A stretch of 62,000 bases of DNA, from positions 15,854,931 to 15,916,930 of the forward strand of contig NC_049995.1 in assembly GCF_000003815.2 (NCBI RefSeq), written 5' to 3'. Below are positions 32,364-44,463 of this stretch, piece by piece (the stretch's first letter is position 1; the number at the start of each line of letters is the position of its first letter). The position numbers and the translations under genes are program-made. The notes under the pieces are model-generated. The model worked only from the letters and a program-made list of their open reading frames with translations. It searched no databases and was not told the origin of the DNA. The stretch is from Branchiostoma floridae (taxonomy: Eukaryota; Chordata; Leptocardii; Amphioxiformes; Branchiostomatidae).

Positions 32364-35300
32364 TCAAGTCAGAGCAGTAAGACATGGCAGGTACATATGT
32401 GCCACTGGGAGCTGGGAATAAGACGTTAAATAATCTCCACGAGGCACGGTGGCCTCCAAGTCCCTCCAGGTATCAGTAGACCTGTCATAGACATATACAA
32501 GATAGTCTGACTGTCGTAAGGCAGCGTTTAAGACATTAAACCATACATGCAGCTGGTTCTCCAGTACAAAAAAAGTAGGAGAGCTGTTACTTTGAATGTT
32601 TCCTGGGTCTGGGTTTGGCCAGCCTTGCAGTTCCTGCCAGCAGTCAGACTCTGTGTCGTACACCATGGTCTTGCTGAAATAAAAATCTGTGCAGAAGATC
32701 TTTGTTCCCAAGGAAACTCTTGTGCAGAATTCGTACTCAAGATTTGGTGGAGTCCGCTTGGACCAAGAGTCCTGGATTGGGTCGTAGCGTTGCATCTCTG
32801 TGTTCATGAGGAAATAGATGTGCGGACCACACGACACTGCTGTGTAGTAAGCCATGTCATCTAGGAAGTTGCTGATCCTGAGTTTCAGCTGTGAACACTC
32901 CTGCCACTGGTCAGTGTACCGGTCGTACTTTCTGATCAACACCGATATACCTACCTCTTTCCTTGACACAAAAAGGTAATATAAAACCTTATCAACTTCA
33001 ACTAGAAACTCTTCAATCCCAGAACTGCGAGACATGTCAGGCCTACGAAATGAGGACATATTAGCACGCTGCCATGCCTTGCCTGCATGGCTGTACTCTA
33101 TCACCGCCAACTGATCAGTATCTGCACCCATGGGTTCTTCAGTCACGATATAAATACTGTTGCCACTGGCAGTAGTTATTGGACTGGTACTCAGAAGCTC
33201 TTCAGAATAAGTGCAGCTGATATACTTGCCTTCCCTGGGATTCATGTAGAAGATCTCATAGGTCCTGCAAAGGAAGGAATATATTGTAGACTGTCAATAA
33301 GACATTGCTGCTAGTTTATGTCAAAATGTCAAGCAATCATACCACAATCACCTACCACATTGCACGTAGTATTATAGTCTATAGACTACCCTTACAATTG
33401 GCTTACACGCTGACACTTACAGTACTCTAACATACCTATAATTGCTAATGTCCTGGGTCTAAGCTTTAGCGCTTTGTTAAGGAATAAAACATGTTTTCAG
33501 TCTCTGTGCAGCTGAATGGTATAGAGCAAGAATTGTTAACAAGAAAAAAGAATGTTGTACGGACGATTCTGTGAAAATCATGGCCATCTCCAGAGTATCC
33601 ATCCCCGCTCTCTTATTCTGGTTGGAGGCCTCCTTTACCACATTCCTGATGGCAGATCTTCCAGGATCCTCCCTGACCAGGGGGTGATCCAAGATGGCTG
33701 CCGTGTCGTCTGAGGTCAGCAGGTTGAAGCGGATGTGAGGGAGGATGCTGGGTAGGTGGTGCAGTCTGTAGGGTACGTAATAAACATTGATTGTGTGATC
33801 ATTTTTTTTACCACCATTAATACAAAATGATTCAGAAATACAAGAGACTTCCAGTTCACTTTCCCAACACACCATATGCTTCTGATCTGATCCAATGTCA
33901 CTGTCTTTTTATCAAAATACAGATACAAGTGCAGATAAGATTTTTCATGTGTGATAATAATCCAATTTTCAAATGTCCTACTGATGAAGCTATATAAAAC
34001 TAGGCTCCATGAATTTCATTTCATAGAATGGCACCAGTACCCACCTGTCCTCCCTGCTGTGCTGCACCCATCTTACCACAGCCTCCCACACTGTTGTCTC
34101 CTCTTTAACATCCAGCTCATCGTGGCTGATGATCTCAGTCAGCTGATTCACACTCAGGTTGCAGAACTCCTCTCTGGAGGCAACCTGTGGAGGTGTAGAG
34201 TACATGTACATGTCTGGCACTATGGAAATGTGTGTCTTTGTCCAGTTAACGCAAACAAGCAGAAATTAATAATAGGTTGGTGGGTATCGGTAAATGGTAC
34301 TGGCAAAAATCCACGAGTACATTCATAGATCTTTAAAGTGAAGAGACCAACCTCAGCAAAGTGCATACAGATGAAATGCAGGCTGCGCTTTAGAACTTTG
34401 TCCAGAGAGAAGACATCAGCAAACTTGTACAGGTCCACACAGGTGGAGCGCTGCACACTCATGGCCATGTAGCTGCTGCAGGTGTCTCTCACATAGTCCA
34501 GTTGGAGGAGGTCGGCTGCCTGGTACAGGGGCTGCACTTTGTCTACATTGAGAGTTCCTGAGTAGATGTAACTCAGGATCTCCCCAAAAGCGTTGGCATC
34601 CAAACCCTGCAGACAACAATAATATTTGAATCAACTAATATATTCTGTTCTATCATACTGTAATTCTACAGCTAAAACACAGAATGACAAGGACTGCCCG
34701 GAACTTCGGAGGGCATAGAAAATTGTTTCTCACCAATTTAGAACACAGAGCACATCACAGAGATGGCAGTTTGGTGTGGAACCATGGTTTATGACAAGAA
34801 AAAAAAACAAAGGCTGCAGACGGAACCCCAACACCCAGGTCATGACCCTTGTTCATCAACCAACTATTGAACTAACAGCCACAGTGGGGATGTGTTAATA
34901 GCTACTTTACCACAAGACTCTTAAAATTCTCAGCTCTAATACCAGTAGAGACTATTTGCTAGACAACTAATTAATTTACATCTTTTGCATCCTCTTTGTG
35001 AATTTTTTTACTGGTTCCAACTTGGTTTGGCACGCTGAGACTAGTGAAAGCAAATGTTGTAACATCAGGTTCCAGAACCCTTACGCAAAGGATTATGTTA
35101 AAAAAGTAAAGGATTATGGGAAGTGTGAAATTGGTTAACAAACTTGAGACCAATAAAAGTGGGGAGGGGGCAGAAGAAACTTGGGGGGGGGGGGGGGGAT
35201 CATAATCCCACCCCATTCCCCCTTTTATACAGTTTTTGTTGTTGTTATTTTTACTGCCTGTGTTGCTGTCTTCGATACATCGAAAAATTTTGCCAACCTT

Positions 35301-35557
35301 ACCTGTAAAACAACCGTTTTCTGTCGACTTTCCGCCATGTCACTTGTAAACATGGCCCTGAAGTAGGGGCTGGCCGCGGACAAAACAAGCCGATGGCAGG
35401 GAAACTGCCGGCCCTCGACTTCAATAACAACGTCCTGCAGTACCCCAGCCTTCTGTAAGTCTCCCACAGTTCCAAGAAACCCTTTCATGTAGCTCTCGGT
35501 CTGGTAGGAACGAGGACGAACTGCGCTGGCGTGGGGTTCTTGGTCTGCGGCGGCCAT
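32364..35557 (-). CDS. BTB-BACK-Kelch protein 1 (583 aa)
   Basis: Exons: 35557-35303, 34606-34352, 34184-34045, 33765-33565, 33264-32364 (stop). Total 1752 nt with phases 0, 0, 2, 2 and canonical splice sites. Residues ~38-145 are a BTB domain ([37 protein letters not shown]), ~150-255 a BACK domain ([20 protein letters not shown]), and ~290-560 a degenerate Kelch propeller with [35 protein letters not shown] and [11 protein letters not shown] blade motifs but few Gly-Gly pairs. Length is normal for the family. Such proteins usually bind CUL3 through BTB-BACK and recruit substrates through Kelch. A retrotransposon 3' end lies ~78 bp upstream of the ATG. Orthology to a named KLHL is not claimed. 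Confidence 0.92.
35155..35225 (-). other. G-rich/C-rich tract in intron 1, conserved in all four Kelch genes
   Basis: GTGGGGAGGGGGCAG, a 14-G run, then ATCATAATCCCACCCC and CCCCC on the plus strand. The same arrangement occurs at 43945-44015, 52031-52085 and 57695-57775. The G run and C run can pair as a hairpin, or form a quadruplex on one strand. Function unknown. Confidence 0.6.
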
Positions 35558-35634
35558 ATTGATGGTGATTCCTTGCCCTATGACCCCTTACCTGATTACC
35601 CAAACATGTAGCGATATAAAATAAGGCATTATAA

Positions 35635-38600
35635 TTGTTGTTGTTGTTGTTGTCCTCGTTTAACGTCTATTATTTCGCTAGACGTGGTCTCTTGGTGCTG
35701 ATCGATGAGTAACACATGGTTCGCTTTTGAGTCAATAGTCTCTCTTGGTATTTAACTCTTGGTTCCTTGTGCTTGAGAGTTGTTGGAGGAGTTTCTAGGA
35801 GAGTACGTCGAAACGGTGTGTACTCTCAATGTACTGGGAGAAGGCCATGTACATCTGTTTGTTGATTCCTTCTGAAAGGTCATCTCTCATTCCAGCCAGC
35901 GTGGTGATGTCCGTGTCTCTGTTGTCCTCTGCTGTGTTGTATGTCTCATATATGTTCTCCACTTCTAGCAGCATGTGTTGTCTCTCCTTTTCATAGCGAG
36001 GGCAGTGGTACAGGAAGTGGTTGGTGGTCTCCACAGCGCTGCAGTTTGTGCAGCTAGATGAGATTTCAGGGTTCATCCAGTTTTGATAGGAGTTGAGTCG
36101 GGTGTGGCCGCTCACTAGCTGGTTGATGATGACTTGTGTGCTTCTTCTTCCAAGTGTTTGTCCTTTCTTCTTCATGTTGGTGGCTATTTTCTGCATGTGC
36201 TCACTTCTTGTGTTCAGCTTAGTCCTTCTGTTCCATCTCTCATGTGCTTGTGACTCGATGTGTTTCATGGCTTGCTGTTTTGTCCAGGATGTGTAGTTCT
36301 GGCAGTTTCTTGCTTCCTCTGCTGCCAGCTTAGCTTCCTTGTCAGCAATTTCATTTCCAGGAATTCCCATGTGTCCTGGGCACCAGGTGATCTGTATGGT
36401 GTAGCCTTTAGATTTGAGTGTGCTGAGTTTGCTTCTGAGTGTGTTTATCAAGCTGTTGTAGGCATCCACTTGTTGCACCCCTGTGACAGTTTCAATTGCA
36501 GATTTGCAGTCGCAGAGGAGGAGTATCTTGTTTGATGTGGTCGGTCTTCTGGTGATGGTATCTATGGCTAGGTGTAGTCCCTCAAGTTCCCCTTCGTAAT
36601 TATTAGATTTGCTGGCTACCGGTTTGCGTACAGCGTATGGCTCAGAGCATCCCCACTTTTCATACACAACTGCGGCACAACCAGTGGGCCCAGGGTTTCC
36701 AAGGGCTGAGCCGTCTGTGAAGAGGACTGTGGTGGGTACGTTATTGCCTGTGATATCTTGAAGTGTGGTCAGAATTTCCTCTCGTGCCTTTTCTTTTCCC
36801 CGGGTGGTGATGGTTGTAGCTGTGAAGGACCCGATGATGCTGCCCATGGTGAAGGGAGGAAGTCTGGAGTCGTAGTATGGCTCTTTGTCAATCATGCTTT
36901 CTTCCATCTCGCCCTTCATTTCGTTGAGTCTGGTCTGTAGCAGATGGAGCGGAGTTCCAATCTGGATGTCTGACTTGTGTGAGTTCATGTTAGTAATGGC
37001 GTCGAAAATGGGGTTTCCCGTGTGTTTGGACTTCATTCTTAGATAGCTCTGTGCCTGTCTGCAGGTGAGATGGATGTCTATAGGTGGGAGGCCGGCTATC
37101 GATTCTAGGGCCTCGGTGCTTGTTCTCTCGAGGCATCCAGTAGCGGTGAGTAGTGCCTGTCTCTGTATAGGAGAGTAAGCCTTCTCCAGTCTGTCTTTGG
37201 CAGCGATGGTGCATTCAGTAGCATAGTTTAGGATGGGTCTGACCAGAGTTGTGTACAGCAGGATGTGGGCTTGTTGAGAGGGATTCTTCTTAGCTTGTGT
37301 GACCTTGCTTACAGCTTTCAGGGCTCTGAAAGCCTTCGCCTTTGTCGTCGTGATGTGTTTGTCATAGGTGAGTTGCTGGTCTAGTGTGACTCCTACAAGT
37401 TTGAAGTTGTCAACCACTTTGATGCTCTTGTTGTCAACTGTCAAGTCCTCTATCTCTACGTCATCTGCTTGTGGAGGGGGAAATATCATGGCTTGAGTTT
37501 TGCTCTGTTGGATCTTCATGTTCCAGAGTGGGCACCAGTTGAGGATGACTTTGGAGATGCCAGCCTCTACCTCTTTCTTTACTGATTGGACATCTTCCCC
37601 AGACGACCAGCCTGCTCCGTCATCTACGTACTGGAAGTTATCAAGATTGGTGTCTGTGTATGCGTCAGCTGTGTATAGGTTGCAGAGGGTTGTAGATAGA
37701 ACCGCCCCCTGGGGGATGCCGACTTTACTCTGTTGTGGGGGTGTTGTAATCGAGTCGATCCTGTAGCTGGCTTCTCTGTCTTTGTGGAAGGAGCTTAGAT
37801 AACACAGCATCCTTCCTTTGATGCCTCTGGCGATGAGCTTGTACAGCAGGCCCTCTTGCCAGACCCGATCGAAGCAAGCCTCGTAGTCAGAGAAGACAGC
37901 TACTGTTGTTTTGTTTTGCCTCCAGCCTTCTGTGATGTCTTGAGTGAGTCTGAGAACACCATGTGAAGCAGTCCTGTGTCTTCTGTAGGCTTCTTGTGTG
38001 TGGAAGAAGTGATTATTGACTTCAGCCCACCATGTCAGTCGGTTATTGATTACTCTTTCCATGATTTTTCCTATTACACTGGATAGGGTGATGGGACGAT
38101 AGGACTTGATCAGGTTGTAGTCCTCTTTGCCGGGTTTGCGTATAAGGACTTTGGTGTCTTGCTTCATTTGTGTAGGTAGTTCGCCGTGTCTCCATATGCA
38201 TTGTAGCAAGAAATGTAGTGCTTCGGTGAGTGCCTTTCCTCCTTTCTTAATCATGACGGGGAGGATGCCTTCGATGGGACTTGGAGCTGAGTTACAATTC
38301 ATCTTCCCAATTGCTGCTTCTACCTCTTCTAGTACTAGGTCGTAGTTCAGGGGGTCGTCTTGATCGTCATCTTCTTTGACTGCTTCTGTCTGGTGTTTGA
38401 TGGACGTTTCTACTGCCTGTGAGACGTTGTGTTTCCAGTGTGAGAGATCTGCATTCATTTCTACTTCAGACGGGGCGAAGGTGTCAGTAGCGACCTGTGC
38501 AATCTCTTGGTCAGAAGTGGCAACATCCCCATTGGGTAGTTTCAGTGGCTGTACAACAGTTTTTGCGTTATTGTTTAGGTGTGTTTTGATTGTTTTCCAG

Positions 38601-38683
38601 AAAGATTGAGGTTTTTTGGGGTCCATGCTCTTTAGTTGTGCCTCCCAGTGTTTGCTTTGTGCGTCTTCATCCATCTGTTGTTA
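35635..38683 (-). mobile_element. Non-LTR retrotransposon inserted upstream of Kelch gene 1
   Basis: Limits come from comparing Kelch gene upstream regions: the other copies read GGCATTATAAGCTTTTCGT without interruption. Here GGCATTATAA is followed by the element, and GCTTTTCGT resumes at 38686. The element's 3' end is a (CAA)n tail (35635-35652). The coding frame fills nearly the whole element, with only ~10 bp before its ATG, so it is probably 5'-truncated and lacks an endonuclease. No clean target duplication was found. Confidence 0.85.
35795..38674 (-). CDS. Reverse transcriptase-RNase H polyprotein (959 aa), non-LTR
   Basis: One uninterrupted frame. RT motifs: FSDYEACFDRV (catalytic Asp ~263), GIPQGAVLSTTL (~319-330), FQYVDDGAG with the YVDD box at 349-352. 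A type I RNase H follows: TDGSALGNPG (Asp 654), EGELEGLHLA (Glu ~698), LLCDCKSAI (Asp 722), WCPGHMGIPGNEIADKEA (His 768, Asp 778). Near the C-terminus is a CCHC-type knuckle, Cys 875, Cys 878, His 886, Cys 891. RT plus RNase H with a Cys-His tail fits I-group non-LTR elements. No apurinic endonuclease domain is present, so the element cannot encode its own target nicking. The open frame implies recent insertion. Confidence 0.93.
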   Translation of the reverse strand: MDEDAQSKHWEAQLKSMDPKKPQSFWKTIKTHLNNNAKTVVQPLKLPNGDVATSDQEIAQVATDTFAPSEVEMNADLSHWKHNVSQAVETSIKHQTEAVKEDDDQDDPLNYDLVLEEVEAAIGKMNCNSAPSPIEGILPVMIKKGGKALTEALHFLLQCIWRHGELPTQMKQDTKVLIRKPGKEDYNLIKSYRPITLSSVIGKIMERVINNRLTWWAEVNNHFFHTQEAYRRHRTASHGVLRLTQDITEGWRQNKTTVAVFSDYEACFDRVWQEGLLYKLIARGIKGRMLCYLSSFHKDREASYRIDSITTPPQQSKVGIPQGAVLSTTLCNLYTADAYTDTNLDNFQYVDDGAGWSSGEDVQSVKKEVEAGISKVILNWCPLWNMKIQQSKTQAMIFPPPQADDVEIEDLTVDNKSIKVVDNFKLVGVTLDQQLTYDKHITTTKAKAFRALKAVSKVTQAKKNPSQQAHILLYTTLVRPILNYATECTIAAKDRLEKAYSPIQRQALLTATGCLERTSTEALESIAGLPPIDIHLTCRQAQSYLRMKSKHTGNPIFDAITNMNSHKSDIQIGTPLHLLQTRLNEMKGEMEESMIDKEPYYDSRLPPFTMGSIIGSFTATTITTRGKEKAREEILTTLQDITGNNVPTTVLFTDGSALGNPGPTGCAAVVYEKWGCSEPYAVRKPVASKSNNYEGELEGLHLAIDTITRRPTTSNKILLLCDCKSAIETVTGVQQVDAYNSLINTLRSKLSTLKSKGYTIQITWCPGHMGIPGNEIADKEAKLAAEEARNCQNYTSWTKQQAMKHIESQAHERWNRRTKLNTRSEHMQKIATNMKKKGQTLGRRSTQVIINQLVSGHTRLNSYQNWMNPEISSSCTNCSAVETTNHFLYHCPRYEKERQHMLLEVENIYETYNTAEDNRDTDITTLAGMRDDLSEGINKQMYMAFSQYIESTHRFDVLS

Positions 38684-40388
38684 TTGCTTTTCGTTATGCA
38701 CATAGGATAATGCATTGTCGGGGCAAAAACTGTTAACAAGTCAGGGGCCTTCACCTTATTGGCCACAATGCCGCTGCATATATGTGCATCACAAATAATC
38801 GATCACTGCTAGTATGAAATGATTTCAAGAAAACATCTCACGAAAAATGAGACGTGTGGTGTTCAACAGTCGTGAAATACGTGTTGATGTATCCTACAGT
38901 TGATATTGTAACAAGTACTAGAATTTTAAAGGGGATTCATTCAATGAGATAATGCTACATTATAAACAAGATGCTACGATTAAACATTATGATAATGATG
39001 ACAAGTAACGTTACAACATTAAGAACTTTATTATATAACGTTAACTGACTGCAGATAGTGAACAAAGGTGTCTTGAGATGCATTTTCACTGCATTTGCTT
39101 GCGTCACTGTGTGGTTCGTTCACTGCGTCACTGATTTGTTATTTTCTACGATTTTTATAATTTAGATATTGCATAGAGTCCATTCCAAGACACCATGAGG
39201 GTTTTTAGGCGATATTTATGATTAGTCTGAATTATTTTGAATAAAAGAATATCTGAGCCACAATAATTAAATTATTTTCAAAAAATTGACTAAGAAATTA
39301 CTCATTTATTTGAATTTCTTTGAATATTTTAGAAACATTTTGAAAGTAGCTGTACAAAAATATCTTTATTTAGAATAATTGTGAAACCTCTCTGATTATT
39401 TCACATTTACAAATATTTACAAAAAATGGTAAACCTGGCCAAATGGTAAAATTAGTTTATTGCCCCCATAAAAGTAAGCCCTATTGTTGCATCTGTATAT
39501 TTTTAGATTTCACTGCTGGGCACTGGTGGATCCTTTGTGGTGGGCCATTGTTGCATGGCACCCAACCATACTTTGCAATGATGTGTGAATTGCTATCTTC
39601 CCAGCCCATCGAACCATTTACAAAAAATGGTAGAAAATGGTAAATAATGGTAGAATGCTGTTATCATTATTTATAAACCATTAGAAGTATCCAATTCCAC
39701 ACCATGAATATTTCCAAAGTTTTACAGGACCAGGGAAATATTTATAAAGTTGAAACAGTGTTAAAAATATTTCTGAAGTATCAAATGTCCTAGATATATA
39801 ATTACAAAACTTTAAAATCAATTCTAAACAATGGCAACAAACATCCGCATGGTGTCTTGGAATGGACTCTAACACGTATGACTTAGAAGACAACAAAATA
39901 CACAACAAGAAAAATCGTTCTTTATCTCTGAAACTCGAGAATCTTTCGAACCCAGCAGTGTCACAAGTGCAGTGAGAGTGCACCTTAAGGCCTAATTTAC
40001 AATTGTTTCTTTAATGCTTAACTGTAGTACTACTGGAGGGTGTAGAAGACTTCACCCAGAAAAAAGCCATAATGGAATCAACATGGCCTAATTAATTTAT
40101 AGAACATGAAAGTGCTGAACCTAAGGCACAAAACAACACATCAGTGACATGACAAGGTGTCCCTTCTTATTAACAAACAGAAAGCATGATGTAAGAGCTG
40201 GAATGAGTTTCTGCAATATCAATTACTGTATGCTATTCTTTGTATAAGAAATGATATATCTCCAGTGATATTTACATGTATACACTGTTACATAAACTAT
40301 CATCTTTATAAAAATAAAGCAATACCTATCCCACACTAAAAGCTGATGGATGAACAGATAGTCCTTTCCTAGACATGATGTGCTGAAG
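38684..40388 (-). other. Region 3' of Kelch gene 2: unit upstream remnant and 3' block copy 2
   Basis: 38684-38800 continues the upstream region interrupted by the retrotransposon (AACAAGTCAGGGG as at 58229). 38805-39060 is the Kelch-unit 3' block. 39170-39870 is AT-rich, with an inverted pair CATTCCAAGACACCATG / ATGGTGTCTTGGAATG at 39181-39196 and 39850-39865, so 39170-39880 may be a foldback element. 40100-40330 is 3'UTR-like DNA shared with the other units. No gene seen. Confidence 0.6.
39178..39868. mobile_element. Foldback or MITE-like element with CATTCCAAGACACCATG ends
   Basis: Imperfect inverted repeat termini (TAGAGTCCATTCCAAGACACC at left, GTGTCTTGGAATGGACTCTA at right) enclose ~690 bp with many AAATGGTA / TAAACCATT motifs. 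No transposase frame. Confidence 0.75.
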
Positions 40389-43300
40389 TCAGTGCCCTTG
40401 TGCACATGTGGCCTTTGCAGTAAGACACGGTAGGTACATACGTGCCACAGTGAGCTGATCATAGAGAATCCAATAATTTCCATCAGGAAAGGTAACATTC
40501 AAATCTCTCCATGCATCAGCAGACCTGTCATAGACATATACCAGGTACTCTGACTGTGGTGTGGCAATGTTTAAGGCAAACCATGCATGCAGCTGGTTCT
40601 CTAGTACAAAAAAGACTGGAGAGATGTTAATATGAATGTTTCCTGGGTCTGGGTTTGGCCAGCCCTGCCGTTTCTGCCAGCGGTCAGACTCTGTGTCGTA
40701 AACCATGGTCTTGGTGAAACCATGATCCGTGCAGAAGATCTTTTTTCCCAAGGAAACTCTTGTGCAGAATTCATACTGGACATTCGGTGGAGTCCGCTCG
40801 GACCAACAGTCCTGGATCGGGTCGTAGCGATGCATCTTTGTGTTCATAAGGAGATAGATGTGCGGACCACAGGACACGGCTGTGCAGATGTCCCCTGGTA
40901 CCTTGGGGACCCAGTATTTCAGCTGTGAACACGTCTGCCACTGGTCTGTGTGCCGGTCATACTTTCTGATAAACACCAATGTACTGACCTCCAACTTTTC
41001 CACTATAATGTAATACAAAACATTGTCAACTTCAACTAGGAACTCTTCACTGTCAGATCTGAGTGATATGTAAGGCCTGCAAAATGAGGACATATTAGCC
41101 CGCTGCCACACATTGCCTGCATGGCTGTACTCTAACACAGCCAACTGATTTGTACCTTTCGGTTTTTCAGTCACGATGTAAATATTGTTGCCACTGGCAG
41201 CAGTTATTGGACTGACATTCGGAAGGTCCTCCTCAGAATACCTGCAGCTGATGTACTTCCCAGCTCTGGGATTCATGTAGAGGATGTCATTTGTCCTGAA
41301 GGGGACAGAACATATTCTAAATTGTCAATGGAAAAAAACTGCTTATTCATGTCGTGTCATAAAAATGTCAAGAAATCATACAAATAGGGCCCACAGTGTT
41401 CTACTCTTCAGTCAGTTTGTCATTGAAGCTGTGATGAATTGGCAGCAGCGCTGTATTCTGAATTTAATCTGCAAATCATGCAAAGATACAGAATAAATAA
41501 ATTGTAGAAAGGTTAATTTTCAATCGAATAAATTAATTGAATGCTCGGTCGCAGTACTGCCGCAAACATGCCTCAGCTTTGCCTGGCCACTCCAATAGGT
41601 CCATGGCTATGTCTACTGTTTTTCTGCGCTTGACCTTCAGTGACTTGTAAAAGAATAAAACTCTTTGACTCCTTGTGCATCTGAATGGTAAAGTACAAGA
41701 ATTGTTAACAACAATTTAAAGAAAGAAGAATATGTTGTACACTGACTCATCCATAAAAATCATCGCCATTTCCAAGGTATCCATCCCCGCTCTCCTCTTC
41801 TCATTGGAGGCCTCCTTCACCACGTTCCTGATGGCAGATCTCTCGGGATCCTCCCTGACCAGGGGGTGATCCAAGATGGCTGCCGTGCCATCTGAGGTCA
41901 GCAGGTTGAAGCGGATGTGAGGGAGGATGCTGGGTAGGTGGTGAATTCTGTAGGGTACAGGTATCCATTACTGATGACATTTAGTATATGCAACTGTATC
42001 CTGTGGTCACTTTTGATATTGATCCACTTAAGCTCACTAAATATATAGAGCTATTCCTTTACTGGATGTGACAAAGAAGTCAAAGGCGCTATGTACCGTA
42101 TTCACAATACAATACAAAATGTTCAATGTACCAAGAAAATTCTCCTAGCTCTTTCGAAAGGCACAATGATTGTTTGTTTGTTTGTTTGTTTATTTTCATA
42201 CACCTGGGTAGCCTATTCAGTGCTAGTACACTGGTTTTCAATGGGGCCCAGTATTCACATATACATACAAGGAAATAAAAACAACTTACAGAGAGAAAAG
42301 TAGACATATACGTTGGAACATATAAATACAACTGAAACATGAAAGACATAGATAAATCAAAATCATAATCCGATCCAAGGTCAACAGTTTGGGAGGTCAG
42401 AGGTCACTACTCAGTACTGAAACTATGTTAGGTCTTTCAAAGCTGACTTAAATGAATTTAGGCTTTGAACTTTGAATTGCTATCATAACACCCACCTGTC
42501 CTCCCTGCTGTGCTGCACCCATCTCACCACAGCCTCCCACACTGTTGTCTCCTCTTTAACATCCAGCTCATCATGGCTGATGATCTCAGTCAGCTGATTC
42601 ACACTCAGGCTGCAGAAATCCTCCCTTGAAGCAACCTGTGGACGTGCAGAGTACATGTACATGTCTTGCACTATGGAAATATGACTCTTTGTCCAGTTAA
42701 CACAAACCAGCTGAAATCAACAATACATCAGTGGGAATTGGCACATTTTAACGGCAAAAATCCATGAGTACATTGCCAAAAATAGTTACTCAAGCAACTG
42801 GATATGGTTTTGAAACGGTCAGACGTTTCGGAAAGAATCCACTTTCCTTCGTCAGTGACACTGAAGTGATCTGCAAGAAACAGGTCTTTTATACTCTACT
42901 ATGAATGAAGACAATTTCAGATGTCCAATAGGAAAGGTTGTAAGACAATTCAGACTGAAGACAATTTGGATTCCAAAGAAAACAAAGCTAAGCCAAAGTC
43001 AAGCTGAAGACAATCTGGATTTCAAAGGATATCAAGGCTAAGACACAGTTAATGCAAATGAGTCAATTAGCTCATGCTAACCTACATCGACGCATGAGTA
43101 CATTGTTTTTATTTATCTCTATAGTGATGATGATGATAGTGAAGAGACCAACCTCAGCAAAGTGCATACAGATGAAATGCAGACTGCGTTTCAGTACAGA
43201 GTCCACAGAGAAGACATCAGCAAACTTGTACAGGTCCACACAGGTGGAGCGCTGTACACTCATGGCCATGTAGCTGCTGCAGGTGTCTCTCACATAGTCC

Positions 43301-44345
43301 AGTTGGAGGAGGTCGGCTGCCTGGTACAGGGGCTGCATTTTGTCCATGGACACATGCAGGGTTCCCGAGTAGATGTAACTCAGGATCTCCCCAATTGAAC
43401 CTGCATCCAAACTCTGCAAGAGACAAGCAATAATATTTGAATCATGTAATGTATTCTGTCCTATCATACTACAGTTGAGTAGAGTAGAATTTGTCTGGAG
43501 CAGCTAGTATAGGAATTTCCAGTTCCAACCGATTTTCATTTTTGGGTCAATGTCATTAGTACTGTAATTCTTCAACTTGAAAACAAAACGAAACACAACG
43601 ATATTAATGAAATAGATAAATTCACGACAATCTAAATTAGTCAAATTGACTACACGACGTTTACGCATTTTTGTCTACGGTCATGTCTTTTGTGGCTCAA
43701 GAGGACAATTAGCAGACAGTGGCTTTTTGGAAATGGAATGTGATAAAAATTGTTACTAGTACGTCTGTTAGATTTGGATGACAATTTTCTTATTGCCTAA
43801 CGAACAAGTGCACTTTACATCAAAAGCATAACATCTCCAAATACACAGTATACCGTTTTTAATTGGATTTGCGGGCATAGAAGTTGTGTGTTTTAACGTT
43901 GAATCCAATGGAACTGTATAACTGTTGTATGAGACCAGAAACCAACGGAAGTGGGGAGGGGGGCGGCAGAACATATCTTCACGGGGCGTCATCCCCACCC
44001 CTTTCCCCCGTTTTAGACAATTATTATCATTTTCTTATTACTAGCTTTATTGTTCTTTTTGATATAAGCTAAACGTTCCACCAACCCCACCTGTAGAACC
44101 ACCGTTTTCTGACGACTTTCCGCCATGTCACTTGTAAACATGGCCCTGAAGTAGGGGCTGGCCGCGGACAGAACAAGCCGATGACAGGGAAACCGCCGGC
44201 CCTCAACTTCAATAACAACATCCTGCAGTACCCCAGCCTTCTGTAAGTCGCCCACAGTTCCAAGAAACCCTTGCAGATAGCTCTTGTTTTGGTAGGAACG
44301 AGGACGAACTGCGCTGGCGTGGGGTTCGAGGTCTGCAGCGGCCAT
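40389..44345 (-). CDS. BTB-BACK-Kelch protein 2 (587 aa)
   Basis: Exons: 44345-44091, 43413-43153, 42635-42496, 41947-41747, 41295-40389 (stop). Total 1764 nt, same phases as paralogue 1. Exon 2 is six bases longer (HVSMDKMQ instead of NVDKVQ) and begins SLDAGSIGE instead of GLDANAFGE. The BTB and BACK parts are nearly identical to paralogues 1, 3 and 4. The Kelch part keeps [34 protein letters not shown] and [11 protein letters not shown]. Likely a CUL3 substrate adaptor like the others. Intron 3 contains a LINE tail at 42165-42330, and intron 2 a dispersed repeat at 42783-42900. Confidence 0.92.
42165..42330 (-). mobile_element. Non-LTR element tail with (CAAA)n
   Basis: (TTTG)n at 42170-42192 followed by unique DNA, resembling 2090-2230 and 55812-56200. 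In intron 3 of Kelch gene 2. Confidence 0.5.
42783..42900 (+). repeat. Dispersed repeat, ACTCAAGCAACTGGATATG family
   Basis: Clearest copy: TTACTCAAGCAACTGGATAT, then GACGTTTCGGAAAG, then CGTCAGTGACACTGAAG and AACAGGTCTTTTATA. Copies also at 1-110 and 50148-50215. In intron 2 of Kelch gene 2. Confidence 0.65.
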
Positions 44346-44463
44346 GTTGATGATGATGACCCGTTGCCCGATGACCCCTTACCTGGTTACCCAAATATGT
44401 AGCAATATTGAAAGAAGGCATTATAAGCTTTTCGTGGCGTCTCAAGCGACAATATTCACCATA

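Noticed and set aside
35793-38674. Plus-strand frames inside the retrotransposon
   Set aside because: Short antisense shadows of the long RT-RNase H frame, without motifs.
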